Position numbers and translations under genes: made by a program. This document shows positions 7,841 to 14,849 of a stretch of DNA of 16,601 nt, one piece after another. The stretch lies in the NCBI GenBank assembly GCA_947475125.1, contig CANJMX010000019.1:1-16601 (forward strand), in the 5' to 3' direction. Positions within the stretch are counted from its first letter, which is position 1. Each line of letters starts with the position of its first letter. This DNA comes from Actinomycetota bacterium. Lineage in GTDB: Bacteria; Actinomycetota; Thermoleophilia; Miltoncostaeales; Miltoncostaeaceae. The notes beneath the pieces were generated by a model. It did not search any database. It was not told the DNA's origin and was given only the letters and a program-made list of their open reading frames with translations.

Positions 7841-7857
7841 AGGAGGCCACGGAAATC
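7841..7857 (+). promoter_or_regulatory. Strong Shine-Dalgarno with possible ATC start for mreC
   Basis: AGGAGG (7841-7846) is 8 bases before ATC 7855-7857, which is in frame with mreC and would add 14 charged residues. The conventional ATG 7897 lies 50 bases past this site and has only GAGAAG (7885-7890) before it. A site this good with no ATG, GTG or TTG of the mreC frame at proper spacing suggests initiation at ATC, but the choice is open. Confidence 0.45.
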
Positions 7858-7896
7858 CCTGAATCGCCGAGAAGAGATGACTCCGAGAAGCGCCGG

Positions 7897-8769
7897 ATGA
7901 TGATCCGGCGCGGGGTGATCGGCGGGCTCATTGCCCTGTGTCTCATCGTGTTCACGGTGTACTTCCGCGAGTCCGGCAGCGGCCCGCTGCACGGCGCTCA
8001 GCAGATGGCGGGATCAGCAGTGATGCCCCTGCAATCGATTACCGAGCGGGCGTCGCAGCCATTTCGCGATGGCTGGAACTGGGTCACTGGGCTAGTGGAT
8101 GCCCGAGGCCAGAATGAGGATCTGAAGGCACAGAATGCTGCGCTTCAGGCGCGCGCTCTGGCGCTCTCGGACCAGTCGGCCGAGATCGCCCGCCTTCGGA
8201 CGCTGTTGCGCATTGATGGAAGCGTCCCGTCGGGCTACAAGTCGGTTGTTGCATCAGTTGTCGGGCGCTCGCCCACGAGTTGGTACGCGCGCGCCACCCT
8301 GAGCGCCGGAACCTCCGACGGCATCGTGGTCAACAGCCCAGTGGTGAGCGGTGCGGCGCCCGGTGCCGCGCTCGTGGGGCTCATCACCGAGGCCTCGGCC
8401 TTCACGTCGGTTGTCACATTCATCACCGACCCCTCCATCCGCGTGGGCGCCACCGTGGATGGGTCGGGTGGCGCGCTGGGCATCCTTCGTCCGACAGTGG
8501 GCGGGCAGTTGATGATGGATGGCGTGCCGCGTGACTTCCGCGTGAAGGCTGGCGGCATCGTGCGCACAGCCGGGTTCTCGGCCGATCTGCGACTTCCGTC
8601 AGTGTTCCCGCGCGGTATTGCGGTGGGGCTTGTGGCCGGCGTCGGCTCGCGCGACGTCGATACTTTCCAGACCATTCAGGTGACGCCCTACGTTGACGTG
8701 CGCACCCTGGCTGACGTCGCCGTGCTCACGCCGCAGTCGGCCGCCGCGCGACGGAGGGCAGCCGGCTGA
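7897..8769 (+). CDS. mreC: Rod shape-determining protein MreC
   Basis: MreC is a bitopic membrane protein that activates PBP2-RodA in the elongasome. From ATG 7897 it has 290 residues: a transmembrane helix at about 8-24, a coiled coil at about 70-107 (rich in Gln, Ala, Leu, ending in ARLRTLLRI), then the two-barrel extracytoplasmic domain. The latter carries SPTSWYARATLSAGTSDGI at about 125-143 and FPRGIAVGLVAGV at 237-249. Order and length are typical. The frame stays open upstream to 7834, and a strong ribosome-binding site at 7841-7846 suggests the true start may be ATC 7855, giving 304 residues with N-terminal PESPRRDDSEKRR. I list the conventional start as the minimum gene. Its stop TGA 8767-8769 overlaps the mreD start as CTGA. 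Confidence 0.95.
   Translation: MMIRRGVIGGLIALCLIVFTVYFRESGSGPLHGAQQMAGSAVMPLQSITERASQPFRDGWNWVTGLVDARGQNEDLKAQNAALQARALALSDQSAEIARLRTLLRIDGSVPSGYKSVVASVVGRSPTSWYARATLSAGTSDGIVVNSPVVSGAAPGAALVGLITEASAFTSVVTFITDPSIRVGATVDGSGGALGILRPTVGGQLMMDGVPRDFRVKAGGIVRTAGFSADLRLPSVFPRGIAVGLVAGVGSRDVDTFQTIQVTPYVDVRTLADVAVLTPQSAAARRRAAG
8753..8768 (+). promoter_or_regulatory. Shine-Dalgarno and CTG start of mreD
   Basis: GGAGGG (8753-8758) lies 7 bases before CTG 8766-8768, which overlaps the mreC stop (8767-8769). The next in-frame conventional start, GTG 8799, has no purine-rich site before it. This makes CTG 8766 the better-supported start. Confidence 0.6.
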
Positions 8770-9359
8770 GCGAGCGAACCCTTGGCGCGGCGGCACGCGT
8801 GCGGGCGGCCCGGCAGCGGCCGGTCCGGGCACTCCCCGATCGGGGCATCGCGCTCAAGCGGGTGGCGCTGCTCGCTGCCGCTGCAGTAATCCTGCAGATC
8901 ACGGTAATGCCAAGCATCACGGTGGCCGATGGGTCACCCGACATCGTCATCGCCGCCGTGGTGTCCATTGCGGTGCTCCGAGGGTCGTTGGTGGGAGCGG
9001 TCACCGGCTTCGCGTGCGGGTTCCTCGTGGAACTGGCCACGCCCGTCGGCACTCTGGGTGTGATGGCATTGCTCTACCTCGCAGTGGGTGCGTGGTGCGG
9101 GCGGTTTGCCGATCGCCCCGAGGCATCCACCATTGGTCTTCCGCTCGGCCTCATCGTGGCCGGCGCGGCATTCGTGCAGGTGGGGTACGCCTCGTTTCAG
9201 TGGCTGCTGGGGACCGATGTGACCGCATCGGTCATCGCGATGCGCATTGTTGTTCCCACCGTGGCGCTGTCGGCGCTGCTGGGACCGCCCGTGCTGCTGG
9301 TCGCGCGGAGACTTCTGGGGGCCCCGATTGACGTCGAGCCGGGGATGCTTGACGAGTGA
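8766..9359 (+). CDS. mreD: Rod shape-determining protein MreD
   Basis: MreD is the small polytopic membrane subunit of the elongasome, linked to MreC and PBP2. From CTG 8766 the product has 197 residues: a cytoplasmic N-terminus of about 30 residues rich in Arg and Ala, then about five hydrophobic segments (near 33-50, 60-75, 77-90, 97-112 and 122-147) and a last one near 158-180. The MreD family is poorly conserved; the call rests on hydrophobic pattern, length and position between mreC and mrdA. CTG is preferred over GTG 8799 (186 residues) because GGAGGG lies 7 bases upstream and the CTGA overlap matches the packing elsewhere. The next gene starts in a GTGA overlap with this stop. Confidence 0.9.
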   Translation: MSERTLGAAARVRAARQRPVRALPDRGIALKRVALLAAAAVILQITVMPSITVADGSPDIVIAAVVSIAVLRGSLVGAVTGFACGFLVELATPVGTLGVMALLYLAVGAWCGRFADRPEASTIGLPLGLIVAGAAFVQVGYASFQWLLGTDVTASVIAMRIVVPTVALSALLGPPVLLVARRLLGAPIDVEPGMLDE

Positions 9360-11293
9360 GCACGATGCAACCCCGCACCCCCACGCCGCCGACTGACGAT
9401 CCGCCGCCCCGTCGGCCTCGCCGATCCGGGCGCCCGCCCCGGTCCGTGCTGCGCATGGCGTCGTTTGCCGGTCTCGCCATTGTGCTGCTGGTGGTGCTGG
9501 TCGTGCGCCTGTGGTTTCTTCAGGTGATCGGGGGTGCGGGATATCAGGAGCGGGCCGAGGCCAATCGCCTGCGCACCGTCATTACCGAAGCCCCGCGTGG
9601 CGCGATCACCGATCGTAACGGCAAGGCGCTGGTGACGAGCAAGGAAGTGCTCAACCTCGTGGCCCAGCCACAGGATCTGGTGGGCGACGCCGGCGCCCGG
9701 ACGCTCACCCGTCTGTCCGCCGCGCTGGGGCACCCCGCCGGTTTCTTCGCGGCGAAGGTGGCCAGGGCCCAGAAGGCCAGTCCGTTCGAGGCAGTGGTGC
9801 TGCAGGAGGATGCGTCGCCGCAGTTGCAGGCCTACGTTGAGGAGCGCCGGGCGCAGCTTCCGGGCATCGAACTCCAGGCCGCCTACAAGCGCGAATACCC
9901 CAACGGGACGATGGCTGCCCATCTTCTGGGTTACACGGGTCCGATTCCCGTGGAGTCTGCTCGCAAGTACCGGGACCAGGGATATCTGGGTAACGAAACC
10001 GTGGGTCGTGCCGGCATCGAAAGTGAGTACGAGGGATACCTGCGCGGCATCGCGGGCCGTCAGCAGGTTGAGGTGGATGCGCGCGGCGACATCGTGGGGC
10101 GGGGGGTCATCTCGCAGACCTCGCCGCGTCCGGGGCAGACCCTGCGCCTGTCCATCGATCTGAGCGTGCAGAAGGCGCTTGAGCGGGCGCTGGCGCTCGA
10201 GGTGGCAGCAGCCGGCACGTCCACCGGAGCGGCCGGGGTGGCCATCGATCCAAAAACCGGCGCGGTGCTGGCCATGGCGTCGTTGCCCACCTTCAAGCCC
10301 GACGTGTTCGAATCGGGTACTCCCCGTGAGATCCAGCGTGTACTCACAAGCCCGGGGCGGCCCTTGCTCGACCGTGCCATCGGCGGCGAGTATCCCGCCG
10401 CCTCAACCTTCAAGGCCATCACGGCTTCTGCCGCGCTCGCGTCGGGGCTCTACACGGCGGGTGAGCAGATTGAGGCCCCCGGATCCCTGCTGCTCTACAA
10501 GACGCGCTTCCGCGGATTCAACAACGAGGCATATGGGCCGATTGCCCTGCCGCAGGCGCTTGAGGTATCGAGCGACACGTTCTTCTACACACTCGGCGAT
10601 CGCTCATACCGGGTTCCGGGCTGGCCGCTGCAGGAGTGGTCGCACAGGTTCGGACTCGGGCAGGCCACGGGAATCGATCTCACCGAGGGTGAGAGTGCTG
10701 GCCTCATTCCTGATCTGGCCTACAAGCGCCAGACATGTGATCGCAAGGTGGACCCGATCAACTGCTCGTGGCGGCCTGGCGACTCCATCAACATGTCGAT
10801 CGGGCAGGGCAATGTTCTAGTGACACCGGTGCAGATGGCGGTGGCCTACGGGGCGATCGGCAATGGCGGAAAGGTGGTCACGCCGACCCTCGGGAACGCC
10901 GTTGTCGATGCCGATGGCCGTGTGCTGCGGGATCTGTTGAGCGCGCGTGCCATTCGTGATCTGGGCCTTCCCGCCAAGAATCTCGACCAGGTCAAGCAGG
11001 GGCTCAAACTTGCCGCGAACGGCAATAGCGGTACATCGACCCCAGTGTTCGGCGGTCTCCCCCCGGCGTTCAAGGTGGCGGGTAAGACCGGCACCGCCGA
11101 GAACCCGTCCAAGATCGACCACGCATGGTTTGTGGGCTACGCACCTGCAGATGACCCGACCATCGTGGTGGCCGTGGTGGTGGAACGCGGCGGGCAGGGC
11201 GCCAACTCGGCGGCGCCGGCCGTGTGTGTGACCATGGCTGCGTCCCTTGGGTTCGCGGAAAGCCGTTGCGGTAGCGGGGCGAAGGTCAACTGA
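9356..11293 (+). CDS. mrdA: Penicillin-binding protein 2 (elongasome transpeptidase)
   Basis: PBP2 cross-links peptidoglycan during elongation, paired with RodA. The 645-residue class B PBP has a Pro/Arg-rich cytoplasmic tail (1-34), one membrane anchor (about 36-56), a pedestal domain starting with APRGAITDRNG (79-89), and a transpeptidase domain. The latter has S350-TFK353 (catalytic Ser and Lys), the second motif SSD at 405-407, and KTGT at 577-580. Four cysteines lie outside the membrane (C461, C470, C624, C638), the first two close together in an insertion between the second and third motifs. GTG 9356 overlaps the mreD stop as GTGA, with GGGGA at 9341-9345. Its stop shares one base with rodA (TGATG). 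The PBP2 rather than PBP3 assignment rests on the mreCD-rodA context. Confidence 0.95.
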   Translation: MSTMQPRTPTPPTDDPPPRRPRRSGRPPRSVLRMASFAGLAIVLLVVLVVRLWFLQVIGGAGYQERAEANRLRTVITEAPRGAITDRNGKALVTSKEVLNLVAQPQDLVGDAGARTLTRLSAALGHPAGFFAAKVARAQKASPFEAVVLQEDASPQLQAYVEERRAQLPGIELQAAYKREYPNGTMAAHLLGYTGPIPVESARKYRDQGYLGNETVGRAGIESEYEGYLRGIAGRQQVEVDARGDIVGRGVISQTSPRPGQTLRLSIDLSVQKALERALALEVAAAGTSTGAAGVAIDPKTGAVLAMASLPTFKPDVFESGTPREIQRVLTSPGRPLLDRAIGGEYPAASTFKAITASAALASGLYTAGEQIEAPGSLLLYKTRFRGFNNEAYGPIALPQALEVSSDTFFYTLGDRSYRVPGWPLQEWSHRFGLGQATGIDLTEGESAGLIPDLAYKRQTCDRKVDPINCSWRPGDSINMSIGQGNVLVTPVQMAVAYGAIGNGGKVVTPTLGNAVVDADGRVLRDLLSARAIRDLGLPAKNLDQVKQGLKLAANGNSGTSTPVFGGLPPAFKVAGKTGTAENPSKIDHAWFVGYAPADDPTIVVAVVVERGGQGANSAAPAVCVTMAASLGFAESRCGSGAKVN

Positions 11294-12468
11294 TGACGAC
11301 CCTGACCGGGGAGACCCACGGGGTCGGGACCCGCCCGCGTCAGGCCGCCGCCGGTCTCGACTGGTGGTTGCTGGGAATGGCCCTTGCGGTCTCCGGCTTC
11401 GGCGTGTTTGTGGTCAGGGCTGCCACGGAGTCGGACGTGGCGTCGAATTCGGGCTTCTACTTCACCCGCCAACTGGCGTTCACAGTGGTGGGACTGGTGT
11501 GCCTGTTTTTCATGTTGCGGATCAACCTCGACGATCTGTCGCGCTACGTGTGGACCATTTACGCGATCCTGGTGGCGTCGGTGGGGGCCGTGTTGGTGCT
11601 CGGCGCATCTGCCCGCGGATCCACTCGGTGGATCGATTTGGGCCCGGTGCGTTTGCAGCCGTCAGAGCTCGGCAAGGTGGTGATCGCGTTCGTGCTTGCC
11701 GTCGTGGTGGTGGAGCGACTGAAGGCGATCGAGCCGGCCCGGCTGTCGTTGATGGTGCTCGGCCTCACAATGCTGCCCGCAGTCATTGTGTTTCTGCAGC
11801 CCGACCTCGGGACCGCCCTGGTGTACGTGGCCATCGCCATGGTCATCCTCTGGGTGGCCGGGCAGCCCATCACGCACTTCATCGTCGCAGGCGCGGTCAT
11901 CGTGGCGGCGGTGGGGATGATCCTCTATGTGCTTCCGGCCGCGGGGCTGAACGTTTTGCATCCGTATCAGGTGGATCGACTCACCTCGTTCGTGGACTCG
12001 GGCAGCGATCGCACGCAGTCGGGGTATCAACTGGAGCAGAGCAAGGTGGCCATCGGTTCGGGTGGGGCATTTGGCAAAGGCCCTTCCGGCGCCACCCAGA
12101 CCATCAACGACTTCCTGCCCGAGCACCACACCGACTTCATCTTCGCCGTGGTGGCCGAGATGTTCGGATTTCTGGGGGGAGGCCTCCTCATCGCGGCCTA
12201 CTTCATCATCGTCTGGCGGGCCATCGTGATCATGCGATTGGCACCCACCGAACTCGAGCGACTGGTGGCGGCGGGTATCGCCGCAATGCTGGCGTTCGAG
12301 GTGTTCGTTAACATCGGCATGAACGTGGGGATCATGCCGATCACGGGAATCCCGCTGCCATTCATGTCGTATGGCGGGAGCCACACACTGACAAACCTTG
12401 TCGCCGTTGGCGTCCTCCTTGGCATCGGCATGCGCGGTCGCGCCGTTCAGGCCGCCGGAGCCGCATAG
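11293..12468 (+). CDS. rodA: Peptidoglycan glycosyltransferase RodA (SEDS family)
   Basis: RodA polymerises lipid II into glycan strands in the elongasome, with PBP2 as partner. The 391-residue polytopic protein has about ten hydrophobic helices and the SEDS signatures: GSTRWIDLGPVRLQPSELGK at 109-128, PDLGTAL at 170-176, FLPEHHTDFIF at 274-284, and GIPLPFMSYGGS at 352-363. The HTDF aspartate (D281) is in the position I take to be the essential acidic residue of the family. ATG 11293 is preceded by GAAGG (11281-11285, spacing 7) and overlaps the mrdA stop by one base. FtsW is an alternative SEDS name, but adjacency to PBP2 and mreCD favours RodA. The stop directly abuts the next ATG. Confidence 0.96.
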   Translation: MTTLTGETHGVGTRPRQAAAGLDWWLLGMALAVSGFGVFVVRAATESDVASNSGFYFTRQLAFTVVGLVCLFFMLRINLDDLSRYVWTIYAILVASVGAVLVLGASARGSTRWIDLGPVRLQPSELGKVVIAFVLAVVVVERLKAIEPARLSLMVLGLTMLPAVIVFLQPDLGTALVYVAIAMVILWVAGQPITHFIVAGAVIVAAVGMILYVLPAAGLNVLHPYQVDRLTSFVDSGSDRTQSGYQLEQSKVAIGSGGAFGKGPSGATQTINDFLPEHHTDFIFAVVAEMFGFLGGGLLIAAYFIIVWRAIVIMRLAPTELERLVAAGIAAMLAFEVFVNIGMNVGIMPITGIPLPFMSYGGSHTLTNLVAVGVLLGIGMRGRAVQAAGAA

Positions 12469-13329
12469 ATGGGGGCCATCACCACGCTTGCCAAGCGGGT
12501 CAACCGCCTGGCCAAAGACACCCGCGAGCATCACGACCAGGCCCTCGACGGAGGCGTCATGGCGATCCTGCCGTCGAGCCCCGCACTGGGTGGTCGGCTG
12601 TCGGGGATGCTCGGCGTGCCAGTGGGCGACCGCACTGCGGTTGACCTGCTGATCATCCCGCTGGGCGCCGGTGACGATGTCCGTGCCGCCGCCCTCGAAG
12701 TCGCGGCCAGGTCCCGGCAGAACCAGCGCACGCTGGTTGTCGTCGTATGCGCTGCACATGAGCGTGGCGGCATCGAGCGCGAGTTGCTCGCCGGGGACGA
12801 CGTCACGATCGGCGATCTGGCATTCGTGCCGGATCTGGAGTCCGATTCATCCGTGAGTGCGGTGATGCAGGCCGTCATCCGCTCGCTCGGCACGGGCATG
12901 GTGCCCGCTGCCAGGCGCTACCCGGCGTTACGGGATCCGGTGCATCGTCACCTGGTCGACGTGGCCGCGCGGGAGTCGGCAATCGCCGGCGCACTCAACT
13001 GGTTCTCGGGCAGCGCGGCTGCCCAGCACGCAATGGTGGTGCGAATGGGGTCTGCCGAGGGGCAGGGTCTTTCCGCCAAGCGCATTCCCGAGGTGGTCGC
13101 AGCGACCGCAACGGGTATCGCCGTGGGCATCGTCGCCCGCGGCGCATCACGTATCGTGCCCGCACCCAGCTGGATGGTGCGAGGCGCTGTCGCATGGGCC
13201 TCGACCGTGGCCCTCGCCGCGGCGACGGAGCGTATTTCGCGCCGGCTCGGCGACGACATGAACATCGATCCGAAGGACGCCGTCAAGGCGTTCATCCGCG
13301 CCCGTCTGGGGCGGAAGGGGAAGAGCTGA
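12469..13329 (+). CDS. DUF697-like membrane protein without GTPase P-loop
   Basis: Function unknown. The 286-residue product begins directly after the rodA stop, with GGAG at 12457-12460 (spacing 8), so it is probably translated together with rodA. Residues 55-142 look like a degenerate alpha/beta (GTPase-like) half: strands LLIIPL and TLVVVVC, then VPDLESDSSVSAVMQAVIRSL, but no GxxxxGKS or NKxD. Residues 160-258 resemble the DUF697/YcjF helical domain: QHAMVVRMGSAEGQGLS, a run RIPEVVAATATG, VPAPSWMVRGAVAW and a final Ala-rich helix. Two weakly hydrophobic segments (about 208-230 and 236-252) may insert in or lie on the membrane. The C-terminus is basic (RARLGRKGKS). The DUF697 match is from pattern memory, so treat it as moderate. 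It sits between the elongasome and rng with no gaps. Confidence 0.82.
   Translation: MGAITTLAKRVNRLAKDTREHHDQALDGGVMAILPSSPALGGRLSGMLGVPVGDRTAVDLLIIPLGAGDDVRAAALEVAARSRQNQRTLVVVVCAAHERGGIERELLAGDDVTIGDLAFVPDLESDSSVSAVMQAVIRSLGTGMVPAARRYPALRDPVHRHLVDVAARESAIAGALNWFSGSAAAQHAMVVRMGSAEGQGLSAKRIPEVVAATATGIAVGIVARGASRIVPAPSWMVRGAVAWASTVALAAATERISRRLGDDMNIDPKDAVKAFIRARLGRKGKS
13316..13328 (+). promoter_or_regulatory. Shine-Dalgarno and CTG (or ATC) start of rng
   Basis: AGGGG (13316-13320) lies 5 bases before CTG 13326 and 8 before ATC 13329. The CTG overlaps the upstream stop TGA 13327-13329 in CTGATC, the same string found at the ndk-maf junction. GTG 13344 is the first conventional start and would drop the conserved ILV strand of the N-terminus. 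Confidence 0.55.
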
Positions 13330-14849
13330 TCAAGCAGATCCTGGTGTCAATCGATCGCGCCGAGACGCGCGTGGCCATCCTTGAGGATGGTCGCGTCGCC
13401 GAGGTGCAGATTGAGCGTCGTGGCAAGGGCTCAGTTGTGGGCCACATCTGGAAGGGCCGCGTGGAGAGCGTGCTTGCCGGTATGGAGGCCTCATTCATCG
13501 AGGTCGGCATCGGCAAGAACGGATTCCTTCACGTGGATGACGTGGTGGCCGAGGGCGTGCCCAAGAAGAAGCGCCTGATCGCCGACATGCTCAAGAAGGG
13601 CGACGAGGTCATCGTGCAGGCCGTCAAGGACCCCATGGGGACCAAGGGCGCACGACTCACCATGCAGTTGTCGCTGGCTGGCCGGTTTCTTGTGTACGTG
13701 CCGTTCGGTGATGGCATCGGTATCTCAAAGCGCCTTGACGATGATGAGCGCCACCGCCTGCGCGACATCTGCAAGAAGTTGCCGCGCGATGGGGGAGGCC
13801 TGATCGTGCGTACTGCGGCGGCGGGCGCCTCGGCCACTGAGCTCGCGCGCGATCTTGCATCGCTCAACCTGCTGTGGAAGGCCATCCGCGAGCGGTCGGC
13901 GCAGGTGCCGCTTCCGTCGCTGCTCTACAGCGAGGCCGACTCGTCGCTCAAGGTCATCCGCGACATCCTCAACGACAGCGTCGATGAGGTGCTCGTGGAC
14001 GATGCCCGCCAGCACGAGCGCATCGTGGGGTTTCTGCGGCGCACGTCGCCGGAACTGGCCGATCGCGTGAAGGTGTGGGACGGCGATGGGCAGTTGCTGA
14101 AGCACTTCGGTGTGGAGGACGCCATCCGGTCGACCCTCAACCGCCGTGTGCCACTGGCATCCGGTGGGTCACTGGTGATTGACGACACCGAGGCCATGAC
14201 GGTCATTGACGTCAACTCGGGCAAGAACGTGGGGCGTGGTAACACGCAGCTCGAAGACACCATCACGCGTACCAATCTTGAGGCGGCCACCGAGGTCGTG
14301 CGCCAACTTCGGCTGCGCGACATCGGCGGCATCATCGTTATCGACTTCATCGATATGGATAACGCGAAGAACCGCCGGGCAGTGACCCAGGCGCTCAACG
14401 ACGCGCTCGCGAACGACCGCACCCGTACCTTTGTGGTGGAGATCTCGCCGCTCGGCCTGGTGCAGATGACGCGTCAGAACATCAGCGATGGTGCCCGCGA
14501 GATCATGACCAACCACTGCCCCACATGCGGGGGCCAGGGATTTGTTGTGAGTGCCGAGACCCACGCCATTGACGCCGAGCGCCAGATCCGCATGGCGCTT
14601 GCCGGTACATCTGAGTCGCCCGTTGCCGTGGGCGTTCACCCGGAGGTCATGGGGTTCCTCACCGCAGACGACAGCGCGGTGCTGGCGGCGATCGAGGAGG
14701 ACCTCGGTATCTCCATCACGCTCGAATCGGATACCTCATTGGCTCCGGGAAGTGCACGTATTGGCGGAGGGGCCGCCGGGAGCGGGGCCAGCCGTTCGCG
14801 TACCCGAACCACCCGCAGCCGGTCCGCCGCCAAGCCCGCCGGGGCTTAG
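13326..14849 (+). CDS. rng: Ribonuclease G/E family endoribonuclease
   Basis: This endoribonuclease cleaves single-stranded A/U-rich RNA in rRNA maturation and mRNA turnover. From CTG 13326 it has 507 residues. There is an N-terminal RNase H-like strand with ETRVAILEDG, an S1 RNA-binding domain (about 37-110, GHIWKGRVESVLAGMEASF), and a DNase I-like catalytic domain with D295 (VIDVNSGKN) and D340 (VIDFIDMDN), matching the two Mg-binding aspartates. The zinc-link motif CPTCGGQG is at 398-405. A small domain follows (about 412-470), then a Ser/Arg/Thr-rich basic tail (488-507) that could bind RNA. It lacks the long scaffold tail of E. coli RNase E, hence RNase G-like, although in actinobacteria such enzymes may act as RNase E. 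The start is CTG 13326 or ATC 13329; GTG 13344 is the conventional fallback. Its stop overlaps that of the convergent gene. Confidence 0.94.
   Translation: MIKQILVSIDRAETRVAILEDGRVAEVQIERRGKGSVVGHIWKGRVESVLAGMEASFIEVGIGKNGFLHVDDVVAEGVPKKKRLIADMLKKGDEVIVQAVKDPMGTKGARLTMQLSLAGRFLVYVPFGDGIGISKRLDDDERHRLRDICKKLPRDGGGLIVRTAAAGASATELARDLASLNLLWKAIRERSAQVPLPSLLYSEADSSLKVIRDILNDSVDEVLVDDARQHERIVGFLRRTSPELADRVKVWDGDGQLLKHFGVEDAIRSTLNRRVPLASGGSLVIDDTEAMTVIDVNSGKNVGRGNTQLEDTITRTNLEAATEVVRQLRLRDIGGIIVIDFIDMDNAKNRRAVTQALNDALANDRTRTFVVEISPLGLVQMTRQNISDGAREIMTNHCPTCGGQGFVVSAETHAIDAERQIRMALAGTSESPVAVGVHPEVMGFLTADDSAVLAAIEEDLGISITLESDTSLAPGSARIGGGAAGSGASRSRTRTTRSRSAAKPAGA
14832..14847. terminator. Hairpin at the convergent rng / SBP stops
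   Basis: AAGCCC (14832-14837) and GGGCTT (14842-14847) form a perfect 6-pair stem with a 4-base loop, ending inside the overlapping stop codons of both genes. Because it is palindromic it would fold in both transcripts, so it may act as a bidirectional terminator. Neither strand has a T-tract after it, which weakens the call, although GC-rich actinobacteria often lack one. Confidence 0.4.

Noticed and set aside
11247..12311. + strand open frame of 354 codons overlapping mrdA and rodA
   Set aside because: It is frame-shifted relative to clear SEDS motifs of rodA, and its product is a low-complexity Arg/Gly/His-rich shadow.
11662..12759. - strand open frame (365 codons) opposite rodA
   Set aside because: Composition (many His, Asp, Arg, Gln) is typical of a reverse-complement shadow of a membrane protein; it has no domain or ribosome-binding site.
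12640..12900. Active GTPase domain in the DUF697-like protein
   Set aside because: There is no P-loop GxxxxGK(S/T), no DxxG and no NKxD, so GTP binding cannot be claimed.
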